A stretch of DNA of 43,744 nt from Acholeplasmataceae bacterium (GTDB lineage: Bacteria; Bacillota_I; Bacilli_A; Acholeplasmatales; Acholeplasmataceae): NCBI GenBank assembly GCA_024709245.1, contig JANJXB010000110.1, forward strand, positions 1 to 43,744, written 5' to 3'. A model generated the notes under the pieces. That model worked only from the letters and a program-made list of their open reading frames with translations. It was not told the DNA's origin and made no database searches. Below, in pieces: positions 17,563 to 25,313 of this stretch. A program made the position numbers and the translations under genes. Within the stretch, counting starts at the first letter, position 1. Each line of letters opens with the position of its first letter.

Positions 17563-18870
17563 CTATTCTACCTGTCTGTCATCTTCTTCAAGTTTCGGTT
17601 TTCTTGTTACCTTCACTTTGGAAATGACCTTGCCCTCACGTTCGAGAACTTCAAATGTAAACTGGTGATATTCAATGATGACTTTTTCTTTTTCATCCGG
17701 AAAACGACCCAGCTGTCCTAAAATAAAACCTGATAATGTATCGTAGTCATCGATCGGTAAATCAGCTTCAATGATGTCTTCGACATCGTTGATACTGATG
17801 AGTCCATCAATCTCAAATTCATCTTTATTGATTTCCATGATATCGAGTTCATCATCATCGTATTCATCTTTGATGTTACCGAGAATTTCTTCAATCAAAT
17901 CTTCGATCGTCACAATGCCAGAAGTTCCACCATATTCATCCAATACGATGGCAATATGATTCTTCTTTTTTTGCATTTCCTTGAATAGATCTGAAGTTTT
18001 TTTGGATTCTGGAATGAAATACGGAGGTCGCAGCAATCTCTTGATTGAAAATCGTTCATCTGAATTTTCAACAAATTTGAGTAAATCTTTCACATGAAGT
18101 GTTCCGATGATGTGATCAATCGATCCTTGATACACTGGAAATCTTGTGTACTGCTCTTTTAAAACATAATCAAAGATTTCTTTCTTGGTTGCTTTCACGT
18201 TAATAGCAGATATTTCAGTGCGATGTGTCATGATGGTATCAACAGTAGTATCTGAGAAATCGAAGACATTTTGGATCATTTCGCTTTCTTCTTCATCGAT
18301 ATTGCCTGACTTACTGCCTTCTTCAACAATGTTTCTTATTTCTTCTTCTGTGACTCTACGTTCACCTTCAGAAGGCAACAATCCAAAAAGACGACCTATA
18401 ATCGCAGATAAAAAAGTCAAAATGAATGTCAATGGAGTGAATAACTTCTTGAGGAAAATCACAAAACCAATCAATCCATATGCAAATACTTCGGGATACT
18501 TGTTGGCAAGGCGACTCGGAATGAGCTGACCGAAAACAACATGAAAAACCAGAAGTAACGTCGTAACGATGACCAATACAATAGGTTCAATCCAATTGGA
18601 TGCATTTGAAAACCATAACACAACATCATTAGAGAATGCATCAAGTGCAATGGCTCCATTGATGATTGCTGATAATACGGTCAATACCTGAAGTGTTGTA
18701 TGGTATTTTTTAGGATGATTTAAAACGAATAATACACGTTTCGCTTTTTTGTTTCCTGATTCTGCATCTTCCTCAACTTGATTGTCACTGACAGCTACCA
18801 AAGCTGTTTCAGCTGCAACCATCAATCCAGACATCATGATTAACAAAATCATGGCTATGATGGGTAACAT
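17563..18870 (-). CDS. CNNM/CorC-type hemolysin-family membrane protein, copy 2
   Basis: 435 aa, with the same three-domain layout as its neighbour: DUF21/CNNM, CBS pair with HIAIVLDEYGGTSGIVTIEDLIEEILGNI (split here by its conserved EYGG core), and CorC_HlyC. The frame opens at a GTG (18879) that touches the GGGGG of the ribosome-binding site, so I prefer ATG 18870 with 8-base spacing (starts MLPIIAMILL). First gene of the pair, transcribed from the promoter at 19021-19049 through an unusually long leader of about 140 bases. Confidence 0.88.
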   Translation of the reverse strand: MLPIIAMILLIMMSGLMVAAETALVAVSDNQVEEDAESGNKKAKRVLFVLNHPKKYHTTLQVLTVLSAIINGAIALDAFSNDVVLWFSNASNWIEPIVLVIVTTLLLVFHVVFGQLIPSRLANKYPEVFAYGLIGFVIFLKKLFTPLTFILTFLSAIIGRLFGLLPSEGERRVTEEEIRNIVEEGSKSGNIDEEESEMIQNVFDFSDTTVDTIMTHRTEISAINVKATKKEIFDYVLKEQYTRFPVYQGSIDHIIGTLHVKDLLKFVENSDERFSIKRLLRPPYFIPESKKTSDLFKEMQKKKNHIAIVLDEYGGTSGIVTIEDLIEEILGNIKDEYDDDELDIMEINKDEFEIDGLISINDVEDIIEADLPIDDYDTLSGFILGQLGRFPDEKEKVIIEYHQFTFEVLEREGKVISKVKVTRKPKLEEDDRQVE

Positions 18871-19020
18871 GTCTGCCACCCCCTCTTTTTATAACAAAAA
18901 AAGACATCAAAAAAAGCGACTGTTTTGCTGTCTATGTGTGTCGGGTATGTCGGATCGTCGATCCTACTACTGCTATCTTCCATTATTAATTCAATGCCTC
19001 CATCACGATGTGATAACAAT

Positions 19021-19049
19021 ATGATACACTATTTGCATCAAAAAGTCAA
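19021..19049 (-). promoter_or_regulatory. Promoter of the CorC-type pair
   Basis: Minus strand TTGACT (19044-19049), exactly 17 bases, TATCAT (19021-19026). Just downstream lies the dyad ATCAC-GAT-GTGAT (19002-19014). Confidence 0.75.
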
Positions 19050-19094
19050 TGATTTGTGACACCAGGCATCCTGTCTTTTTCGATGATTAAAAAG

Positions 19095-19123
19095 TTGTAA
19101 GGCATCTTTAAATATGATACAAT
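19095..19123 (+). promoter_or_regulatory. Promoter of the riboswitch-controlled exporter
   Basis: TTGTAA (19095-19100), 17 bases, TACAAT (19118-19123) with an upstream TG (extended -10, within TATGATACAATAA). It predicts an RNA start near 19130, right at the 5' edge of the aptamer. Confidence 0.8.
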
Positions 19124-19127
19124 AAGC

Positions 19128-19250
19128 AGTGAAGGGGAGTAGTTTTCCTAAATGAATCGTCAGTACGGCCTAAAAAACCCGGTTCATTTCAAGTTCAGCT
19201 TGTAACGAGACCTTCAAGACCATGTTTCGTGTCTTGAAGGTTTTTATTTT
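19128..19250 (+). promoter_or_regulatory. yybP-ykoY (Mn2+) riboswitch with terminator platform
   Basis: Conserved elements in order: AAGGGGAGTAG (19132-19142), ATCGTCAGTACGG (19156-19168) and AACGAGACC (19204-19212), as in the yybP-ykoY family, which senses Mn2+. P1 pairs TGAAGG (19130-19135) with CCTTCA (19211-19216). The same CCTTCAAGAC (19211-19220) is the 5' arm of a perfect 10-bp terminator with GTCTTGAAGG (19231-19240) and TTTTTATTTT. So ligand-stabilised P1 should block the terminator and switch the exporter on. Confidence 0.92.
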
Positions 19251-19284
19251 GATACCCGATCTATGCATCGAAAGGAAAAAGACT

Positions 19285-20280
19285 ATGGAAATCGTGTTGC
19301 ATATTGTTTATCTCGTTGTTGGTTTTGTATTTCTCATCAAAGGTGCAGATTATTTTGTTGTATCCTCTTCATCGATTGCACGAAAGTTTAATGTATCACC
19401 ACTCATCATCGGTTTAACCCTTGTCGCATTTGGTACTTCATTGCCAGAACTCGCGGTAAGCTTTGCTGCTTCATTATCTGCGAAAGCTCAGGGAACAACG
19501 GCAGATATTGCCATGGGTAATGTGATTGGATCTAACGTAGCGAATATCACACTCATTCTTGGCCTTTCCGCTGTTGTCATGCCCATTATGGTCAAAAAAT
19601 CCATGTTTAAAAGAGAATTCCCATTCATGATGCTTGTCACTGTTGTCATTTCAGTTCTAGCGTTCTTTTTTCAAAGTGATGCAGCAATCGTCTGGTGGGA
19701 AGCATTGATTTTGCTCATGCTTTTTGGTTACTATTTATATTTGATGTTTCGAAGTCACCAGGAGAATGAAGAACTTGAAAGCATTCCGATGGTCAATCCC
19801 AAAAAAGCTATATGGTTGTTGCTGATTGGACTCGGTGGAGTTTCATTGGGAGGTTTCTTGGTTACTGAAGGTGCTGAGTACATCGCGATTGAATTATTAG
19901 TCACTGCATTTTCCATGACTGTCACACGAGCAACGACACTCGTTGGACTCAGCGTGGTTGCCTTAGGAACATCGCTTCCTGAGTTGGTAACATCCGTTGT
20001 TGCCGCTAGAAAAGGTGAAAATGAAATTGCTCTTGGAAATGTCGTCGGATCCAATATTTTCAACATCATCTTCATCGTGGGTATATCAGGTGTTGTTACA
20101 ACCCTAGGTATCAACAGTGATGTATTGATTGACACGGTAATCCTAATCTTCATCACTGCAGTCGTGACTTGGTTCTCATTTACGGGTTACAAAATCACTA
20201 AAAAAGAAGGATATGGACTCCTTTTCATCTACATCGCTTATATCACTTACATCATATTGCGAGCACTGAATCATTTCTAA
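19285..20280 (+). CDS. CaCA-family cation exporter (YrbG-like sodium/calcium exchanger)
   Basis: 331 aa, about ten membrane helices in two inverted halves. The alpha-1 repeat is LTLVAFGTSLPELAVS with GNVIGSNVANI, and alpha-2 is LSVVALGTSLPELVTS with GNVVGSNIFNI. Both keep the acidic ion-binding Glu. The family swaps Na+ or H+ against Ca2+; the Mn2+ riboswitch in front suggests Mn2+ (possibly also Ca2+) export. The frame is open from 19222 inside the terminator loop, but AAAGGA 8 bases before ATG 19285 sets the start. Confidence 0.92.
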   Translation: MEIVLHIVYLVVGFVFLIKGADYFVVSSSSIARKFNVSPLIIGLTLVAFGTSLPELAVSFAASLSAKAQGTTADIAMGNVIGSNVANITLILGLSAVVMPIMVKKSMFKREFPFMMLVTVVISVLAFFFQSDAAIVWWEALILLMLFGYYLYLMFRSHQENEELESIPMVNPKKAIWLLLIGLGGVSLGGFLVTEGAEYIAIELLVTAFSMTVTRATTLVGLSVVALGTSLPELVTSVVAARKGENEIALGNVVGSNIFNIIFIVGISGVVTTLGINSDVLIDTVILIFITAVVTWFSFTGYKITKKEGYGLLFIYIAYITYIILRALNHF

Positions 20281-20286
20281 AAAAAT

Positions 20287-20306
20287 AAAGACCTCACGGT
20301 CTTTTT
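20287..20306. terminator. Bidirectional terminator
   Basis: AAAGACC, loop TCAC, GGTCTTT (20287-20304), with an A-rich left flank and a T-run on the right. Shared by the cation exporter (+) and the convergent hydrolase (-). Confidence 0.85.
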
Positions 20307-20952
20307 ATTTTAAAATAAGACGAAGTAAATGGTCCCCTCTAATCACGTAACTTTCATGTGTATGACCTTCCATGATGATTAATGTCGAGTTTTTAATATG
20401 TCTGGCAATCTTTTCAGTATGTCTTTTCATAATGACATCATTTGAACCTGCAACAACCACTGTTTCAGCAACAATTTGGTGGAGCATACGTTGGGTAATC
20501 ATCGGTTCTTCTAACATCATCAAAAGATATGGGTTCTTTGACCTTTCATAATCGATTAAAGTCTGTCGATTGACACTGGGCTTGACACCTTGTGGGTAAA
20601 GATTAGCACCCATCACAATGATTTTTTTCAACCATTGAGGTTGTTTTGCAGCCATCAACAAACACAAAATACCTCCATCTGAAAATCCTACCATCGTGAC
20701 TTCATCCAACCCAAGTTTCTCAATCATTCGTTCAATGTCATTGGCCATCAGATCGTAATGAAATTGATCGGTCATCGAGCTTTGTCCATGGTTTCTCGAA
20801 TCAATTGCATAGACCGTATAAATAGAACTGAGTTCATCGATGACATGATGAAATGTCTCGTGACTCTCACCGTTGCCATGAAGCAAAATAAGGGGTTTCC
20901 CTTCACCCTTTTTGACATAGAATAACGTTACATCTCCAACTTGAATTCTCAT
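20305..20952 (-). CDS. Alpha/beta hydrolase downstream of rnpB
   Basis: 215 aa. LLHGNGESHETF oxyanion loop, nucleophile elbow GFSDGG (Ser91), acidic Asp in AGSNDVI and His in EGHTHES; the triad is complete. The compact form, with little cap domain, resembles small carboxylesterases. The frame continues upstream into the RNase P RNA, which is non-coding; AGGAGA before ATG 20952 gives the true start. No separate promoter is seen between the rnpB terminator and this gene, so it may depend on read-through from rnpB. Not closely similar to the three cluster hydrolases. Confidence 0.85.
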   Translation of the reverse strand: MRIQVGDVTLFYVKKGEGKPLILLHGNGESHETFHHVIDELSSIYTVYAIDSRNHGQSSMTDQFHYDLMANDIERMIEKLGLDEVTMVGFSDGGILCLLMAAKQPQWLKKIIVMGANLYPQGVKPSVNRQTLIDYERSKNPYLLMMLEEPMITQRMLHQIVAETVVVAGSNDVIMKRHTEKIARHIKNSTLIIMEGHTHESYVIRGDHLLRLILK

Positions 20953-20965
20953 GTTATCTCCTAAT

Positions 20966-20986
20966 GAAAAGGTCCCTAAGGGACCT
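20966..20986 (-). terminator. rnpB terminator
   Basis: Minus strand AGGTCCC, loop TTA, GGGACCT (20970-20986), followed by only TTTTC. A short U-tract suggests incomplete termination. Confidence 0.7.
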
Positions 20987-20991
20987 AGTTT

Positions 20992-21331
20992 GTCAATATG
21001 CATAAGCCATGTTCTGTCTCCCTTTCGGGTCGTGACCATTTATCTCTACCAAAGTAGCGTATGTTTGCTTCGATTGGCATCCATACGTGCCCCTACCAAA
21101 TTTGGGTTGCTAGCTTGAGGGGTTTACCGCGTTTCATTTCTTTGTTTCCAAAGAACTCGTCTCTGTGGCACGTTACGTCTAGATCATAGTTTCCCTTAGA
21201 TCATCGATCGCCGTTACGATTGATCGTACCCTAGGTTATTGTTTCCCTAGGCACAAACACTACATCCATCACAGGATGTGCTAGCATGGACTTTCCTAAC
21301 CGATTACTCGGCTCGATCACCTTCTATTGAC
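20992..21331 (-). ncRNA. rnpB: RNase P RNA, type B
   Basis: Catalytic RNA of RNase P, about 340 nt, which trims tRNA 5' ends. Read on the minus strand it has the conserved core pieces AGGAAAGTCCATGCT, GTAGTGTTTGTGCCTAGG, GTGCCACAGAGACGA, AACGCGGTAAACCCCTC, CAACCCAAATTTGGTAGGGG and AACATGGCTTATGC, in the order of the Bacillus RNA. P1 is GTCAATA (21325-21331) with TATTGAC (20992-20998), which sets both ends. The predicted start from its promoter falls on 21331. Confidence 0.97.
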
Positions 21332-21337
21332 ATATGG

Positions 21338-21366
21338 ATTATATCATACTCATCACGATTCCACAA
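21338..21366 (-). promoter_or_regulatory. rnpB promoter
   Basis: Minus strand TTGTGG (21361-21366), 17 bases, TATAAT (21338-21343) preceded by TG-A (extended -10). Predicted start 21331 matches the first base of P1. Confidence 0.82.
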
Positions 21367-21374
21367 CCTGAAAC

Positions 21375-21405
21375 ATAAAAAAATGAGATTCCGAGGAACC
21401 TCATT
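21375..21405 (-). terminator. pnp terminator
   Basis: Minus strand AATGAGGTTCC / GGAATCTCATT (21382-21405) with one G-U pair and a 2-base loop, then TTTTT. It lies directly after the pnp stop. Confidence 0.88.
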
Positions 21406-21412
21406 TTGGAGA

Positions 21413-23548
21413 TTATGGTTTTGAAACAAGTGCATCTTTTCTGGACAAATCAATTCTTCCTTTTTCATCGATACCGATGCATTTGACAAGAATCTGATCC
21501 CCTAATGAAACGACACTTTCAACCTTTTCAACACGTTCTTTTGCGAGTCTTGAAATATGAACTAAGCCTTCCGTACCTGGCCACAATTCAACAAAACAAC
21601 CAAATTTTTCAATACGAGTGACTTTACCTTCATAAATTTCACCCACTTTAGCTTCTTTGACAAGGTCTTGAATCTTCTCAGCAGCTCTCTTGATCCATTT
21701 TGTTTCATGATGCATTAAGAAGACACGACCATCTTGTTCAATATCGATCTTGACATTGTTGTTGTCTTCGATGATTTGTGTAATGATCTTGCCACCGGAA
21801 CCAATGACATCTCTGATCTTGTCAGGATTAATCTTGATGAGCATGACTTTAGGTGCATAAGTTGACATCTCTGTTCTCACAGTTGGAATGGTTTCAAGCA
21901 TATGTGATAAGATATGAAGTCTAGAAATTCTAGCTTGTTCCAATGCTTCTTTCATGATTTCTTCAGTGATACCATCAATCTTGATGTCCATTTGAAGTGC
22001 AGTAATTCCTGTTTGAGTACCTGCAACCTTAAAATCCATATCGCCTTCATGGTCTTCCATGCCTTGAATATCGGATAAAATGGTATAATTGTCGCCTTCT
22101 TTGATCAGTCCCATTGCAATCCCTGCAACAGGAGCCTTGATGGGAACACCTGCTGCCATGAGCGCCATGGTACCTGCGCAGATGGTTGCCTGTGAACTGG
22201 ATCCATTGGATTCAAGAATTTCAGAGACTACACGGATGGTGTATGGGAATTCTTCTTCATTGGGCAATACCTGTAACAATGCACGTTCGCCGAGGGCACC
22301 ATGACCCACTTCACGTCTACCAGGATTACCATATCTGCCTGTTTCCCCAACAGAGAAAGGTGGGAAGTTGTAGTGGAGCATGAAGCGTTTGGAATCTTCA
22401 AGACCAAGACCATCGATGATCTGATTTTCTCTTAGAGATCCTAAGGTAACAACACCTAGAGCTTGAGTCTGACCTCTGGTAAAGAGTGCAGATCCATGAG
22501 TTCTTTGGAGCACATCAACTCTTGAGGTGAGTGGGCGGATTTCATCCACTTGACGTCCATCTGGACGTACTTTATCCACAGTAATCAGTCTTCTGACTTC
22601 TGCAGTAACAATACCATCTACAATGCGTTTGACTTGTGATAAGTAATTGTCTTGTGCTTTTTGATCAAACACTTTGACACCGTCAATCACATTGAAGAAT
22701 GATTTGGTTTGAAACTTTTCGAGTGTTTCATTGCTTAAGGCATCAATTGCATGATAGCGTTCGAGCTTATCAAAAATGGATACAGCCTTAATCAAACGAT
22801 CTGCAACAAATGCATGAACTTCTTTTTTCAATTCTGGATCAATGGCGAAATTTTCATAAGCCATCTTGGGTGTGTTGAAATCCTTTTGAATGGTTTCTTG
22901 GAATTCAACCAATTTCTTAATTTCTTCATGTCCTACCATAATGGCTTGAAGCATGACTTCTTCAGTCACTTGTTTTGCACCTGCTTCAACCATGTTGATG
23001 GCATGTTTTGTACCGGCAACGAATAAGTCAAGTTCTGACACACTGAGTTGTTCAGGTGTTGGGTTAATCACGAATTCCCCATTGATTCTACCAATTTGAA
23101 CACCGGCGACGGGTCCATTGAATGGAACATTGGAGATGCCAAGTACGAGGGATGAACCAATCAAGGATGCAACTTCGGTTGATGCTTCGGGATCACTTGA
23201 TAAAACTGTGTTAATGATCTGAACTTCATTCTTGAATCCTTCTGGAAACATTGGACGAATCGGACGGTCAATCAATCTAGAAGTCAGTGTCTCATGTTCA
23301 GTGGGTCTGCCTTCTCTCTTTAAGAATCCTCCTGGAATCTTACCTGCAGCATACAGCTTTGCCTGATATAAAACCATCAAAGGGAAGAAATCCTGATCCG
23401 ATGGCTCGCTGCTTGCTGTCACAACGCTCAATACCGTAGAGTCTCCGTAGATGATCATTGCAGCGCCAGCAGCTTGCTTGGCAACTTCACCGATCTCAAC
23501 CTTAAGTACTCTACCACCTAACGTTGTTTCATAAATCTTTTTTTGCAT
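21413..23548 (-). CDS. pnp: Polynucleotide phosphorylase
   Basis: 711 aa; 3'-5' phosphorolytic exoribonuclease and part of the RNA degradosome. Two RNase PH-like domains (1-about 220 and 310-545; [16 protein letters not shown] and [19 protein letters not shown]) flank an all-alpha linker. Then come a KH domain ([16 protein letters not shown]) and an S1 domain ([20 protein letters not shown]). Full length. Start ATG 23548. The ribosome-binding site sits in the loop of a 9-bp hairpin (23550-23574), and an extended -10 promoter is at 23602-23610. It follows rpsO, as in many bacteria, but with a terminator between them. Confidence 0.97.
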   Translation of the reverse strand: MQKKIYETTLGGRVLKVEIGEVAKQAAGAAMIIYGDSTVLSVVTASSEPSDQDFFPLMVLYQAKLYAAGKIPGGFLKREGRPTEHETLTSRLIDRPIRPMFPEGFKNEVQIINTVLSSDPEASTEVASLIGSSLVLGISNVPFNGPVAGVQIGRINGEFVINPTPEQLSVSELDLFVAGTKHAINMVEAGAKQVTEEVMLQAIMVGHEEIKKLVEFQETIQKDFNTPKMAYENFAIDPELKKEVHAFVADRLIKAVSIFDKLERYHAIDALSNETLEKFQTKSFFNVIDGVKVFDQKAQDNYLSQVKRIVDGIVTAEVRRLITVDKVRPDGRQVDEIRPLTSRVDVLQRTHGSALFTRGQTQALGVVTLGSLRENQIIDGLGLEDSKRFMLHYNFPPFSVGETGRYGNPGRREVGHGALGERALLQVLPNEEEFPYTIRVVSEILESNGSSSQATICAGTMALMAAGVPIKAPVAGIAMGLIKEGDNYTILSDIQGMEDHEGDMDFKVAGTQTGITALQMDIKIDGITEEIMKEALEQARISRLHILSHMLETIPTVRTEMSTYAPKVMLIKINPDKIRDVIGSGGKIITQIIEDNNNVKIDIEQDGRVFLMHHETKWIKRAAEKIQDLVKEAKVGEIYEGKVTRIEKFGCFVELWPGTEGLVHISRLAKERVEKVESVVSLGDQILVKCIGIDEKGRIDLSRKDALVSKP

Positions 23549-23549
23549 G

Positions 23550-23574
23550 ATATAAAATCTCCTTCATTTTATAT
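23550..23574 (-). promoter_or_regulatory. Hairpin presenting the pnp ribosome-binding site
   Basis: Minus strand ATATAAAAT, loop GAAGGAG, ATTTTATAT: a perfect 9-bp stem whose 7-base loop is the Shine-Dalgarno sequence. One base then separates it from the start codon. Confidence 0.7.
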
Positions 23575-23601
23575 GTCTATTTTTTTCTCATAGCCTTTAT
23601 T

Positions 23602-23610
23602 ATCATACCA
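23602..23610 (-). promoter_or_regulatory. pnp promoter (-10)
   Basis: Minus strand TGG-TATGAT, an extended -10 (TATGAT at 23602-23607). The -35 is weak. It lies just after the rpsO terminator. Confidence 0.55.
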
Positions 23611-23642
23611 CAAAATATATACTTTGTATAAGAATTCATCAA

Positions 23643-23675
23643 ACATAAAAAAAAAGATTGCGTGAGCAATCTTTT
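23643..23675 (-). terminator. rpsO terminator
   Basis: Minus strand AAAAGATTGC, loop TCAC, GCAATCTTTT (23652-23675), then a T-run. It starts in the rpsO stop codon. Confidence 0.92.
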
Positions 23676-23943
23676 ACCGACGCAATCCGAGCTTAGTAAT
23701 CAATGCTTGGTATCTGTTGAAATCTGATTTGCGCAGATAGTTCAAGAGACGACGTCTCTGTCCAATCATAACAAACAGACCGCGACGTGAATGAAAATCA
23801 TGAAGATGCTTTTGAAGGTGATCGTTGAGTTGATTGATCTGAGCTGTGAGTACTGCGATTTGGACTTCAGGTGAACCTGTGTCCCCTTCTTTGGTTGCAT
23901 ACGCCTTGATGATCTCATTTTTTTGTGTCTTAAGCAGTGCCAT
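23674..23943 (-). CDS. rpsO: 30S ribosomal protein S15
   Basis: 89 aa, full length; binds the 16S central domain early in assembly. [28 protein letters not shown] and [17 protein letters not shown] are diagnostic. AAAGGA lies 9 bases before the start. It has its own promoter at 24015-24042 and a leader of about 64 bases that could carry an S15 autoregulatory fold. Followed by a terminator, so it is separate from pnp. Confidence 0.98.
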   Translation of the reverse strand: MALLKTQKNEIIKAYATKEGDTGSPEVQIAVLTAQINQLNDHLQKHLHDFHSRRGLFVMIGQRRRLLNYLRKSDFNRYQALITKLGLRR

Positions 23944-24014
23944 GTGTGTGTATCCTTTCTCGAATAACTAAAGATAGGGTTTGGCATTCCCGGATCCTTG
24001 TTACCGCCTTTTTT

Positions 24015-24042
24015 ATTGTAGCATTTTTTGATGAAAATGCAA
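24015..24042 (-). promoter_or_regulatory. rpsO promoter
   Basis: Minus strand TTGCAT (24037-24042), 16 bases, TACAAT (24015-24020). Confidence 0.7.
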
Positions 24043-24052
24043 CAGATAATCT

Positions 24053-24376
24053 TTAGATTTTGACAAACTGGTCAACATTGACCACAAATACGGTTGCTCC
24101 ACCCACTTCGACTTCGATGGGTAGTGCTGAGAATGATCCAAATTCATTGACAATGGTATTTGGAACAAGTTTGGTCCGTTTCTTACTGTGAGCTTCAATG
24201 ATTTCGAGTGCTTGTGGAACTTTTTCGTCATTGACACCAATCAAAAACGTGACGTTTCCAGCTCTTAAGAAACCACCTGTTGTCGCTAAGCGAGTTGAGA
24301 AAAATCTGTCTTTTACCAATGCCTTTTGAACTTTGTTTGCATCGTCATTCGATACAATCGCAATGATCAGTTTCAT
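24053..24376 (-). CDS. darA: Cyclic-di-AMP receptor (DarA/PstA, YaaQ family)
   Basis: 107 aa PII-like trimeric signalling protein that binds c-di-AMP; downstream role unknown. Family features: MKLIIAIVSNDDANKV, ATTGGFLRAGNVTFLIG (ligand loop) and the C-terminal EVEVGGATVFVVNVDQF. It implies a c-di-AMP cyclase elsewhere in the genome. Start ATG 24376 with AGGTGAT 4 bases upstream and a predicted leader of about 14 bases. No co-directional neighbour is clearly in an operon with it. Confidence 0.94.
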   Translation of the reverse strand: MKLIIAIVSNDDANKVQKALVKDRFFSTRLATTGGFLRAGNVTFLIGVNDEKVPQALEIIEAHSKKRTKLVPNTIVNEFGSFSALPIEVEVGGATVFVVNVDQFVKI

Positions 24377-24396
24377 AAAATCACCTCGTTATCTTA

Positions 24397-24405
24397 ATTA
24401 TAACA
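24397..24405 (-). promoter_or_regulatory. darA promoter (-10)
   Basis: Minus strand TG-T-TATAAT, an extended -10 (TATAAT at 24397-24402), placed just after the ribF stop. No clear -35. Confidence 0.55.
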
Positions 24406-24414
24406 TAGATTTTT

Positions 24415-25305
24415 TTAAATGATTAATTTTCGAACGACGGATTCATCCTTATTCAGTTGATCAATCAGTTCTTTTTTGGACTTGAATTTGTATTCTTGAC
24501 GTATGTAGTGCATGAAGACGAGTTCGATTTTTTTACCATAAATGTCTTGGTTAAAATCAAGAATATGCACTTCCAAACGATTTTCAAAGCTATAGTTTAA
24601 TGTTGGATTATTGCCGATGTTTGCCATGCCATGAAACCATAAACCTTCAACCAGAACCCTCACATAGTAAACACCTGATTTGGGTAGAAAATAATGATCA
24701 TAGTCGATGTTGGCTGTTGGGAATCCGAGTTTGTGCCCGATGTTGTTCCCATGAACGATGGTTCCTCGAATGTGGTAATGTCGATTGAGAAGCTTACGCG
24801 CTGATCCTAGATCACCTATGGAGAGAAAATCTTTGATGTAGGTTGTTGATACACGGGTATGATTATAAAGTAAATCATCCACGATATCGACAAAGAAATA
24901 ACGCTTCAAATCTGCAATCGTGCCTTCTCCACGATAAGCAAATCTGGCATCTCGACCAATCACCAGACGTTGGACATGGAGTGATTTCAAAAAATTAATA
25001 AAATCTTCTACAGACAATTCCGAAAATTCGGTGTTAAACTCGACTATGAATGCATAATCGAGGGGATATCTTGAAAAAAGCTCAATTTTATCGACTTTTT
25101 GTGTTAAAGTCCGGAACGGCTGTTTTCTAAGGACTGAAGAAGGATGCGGGTCAAATGTTAAGACTGCATGTTTGGTATCTCGATACGAAAGAACGCGTTC
25201 AATCAGTTGTTGGTGTCCGAGATGAAGACCATCAAAATTCCCCATTGTGATGGTAATGGGATCTTGATTTTGCATATTTTTATAATCCGTGGAAATAATT
25301 TTCAT
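24415..25305 (-). CDS. ribF: Bifunctional riboflavin kinase / FAD synthetase
   Basis: 296 aa; phosphorylates riboflavin to FMN and adenylates it to FAD. N-terminal nucleotidyltransferase domain with TMGNFDGLHLGHQQLI and IGRDARFAYRGEG. C-terminal flavokinase domain with GNNIGHKLGFPTANI and YGKKIELVFMHYIRQE. Eight bases downstream of truB, so likely cotranscribed; truB-ribF is a common pair. It supplies the flavins that the lipoprotein at 15419 and HemW/thioredoxin partners would need; that link is general, not specific. Confidence 0.96.
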   Translation of the reverse strand: MKIISTDYKNMQNQDPITITMGNFDGLHLGHQQLIERVLSYRDTKHAVLTFDPHPSSVLRKQPFRTLTQKVDKIELFSRYPLDYAFIVEFNTEFSELSVEDFINFLKSLHVQRLVIGRDARFAYRGEGTIADLKRYFFVDIVDDLLYNHTRVSTTYIKDFLSIGDLGSARKLLNRHYHIRGTIVHGNNIGHKLGFPTANIDYDHYFLPKSGVYYVRVLVEGLWFHGMANIGNNPTLNYSFENRLEVHILDFNQDIYGKKIELVFMHYIRQEYKFKSKKELIDQLNKDESVVRKLII

Positions 25306-25313
25306 GTTGTCTC

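Noticed and set aside
20953-21039. N-terminal extension of the rnpB-linked hydrolase
   Set aside because: It lies in the RNase P RNA and its terminator; a good ribosome-binding site precedes ATG 20952.
23996-24004. GTAACAAGG in the rpsO leader, identical to a segment near the 16S rRNA 3' end
   Set aside because: Tempting as rRNA mimicry, but it is not the S15 binding site of 16S rRNA and nine bases can match by chance.
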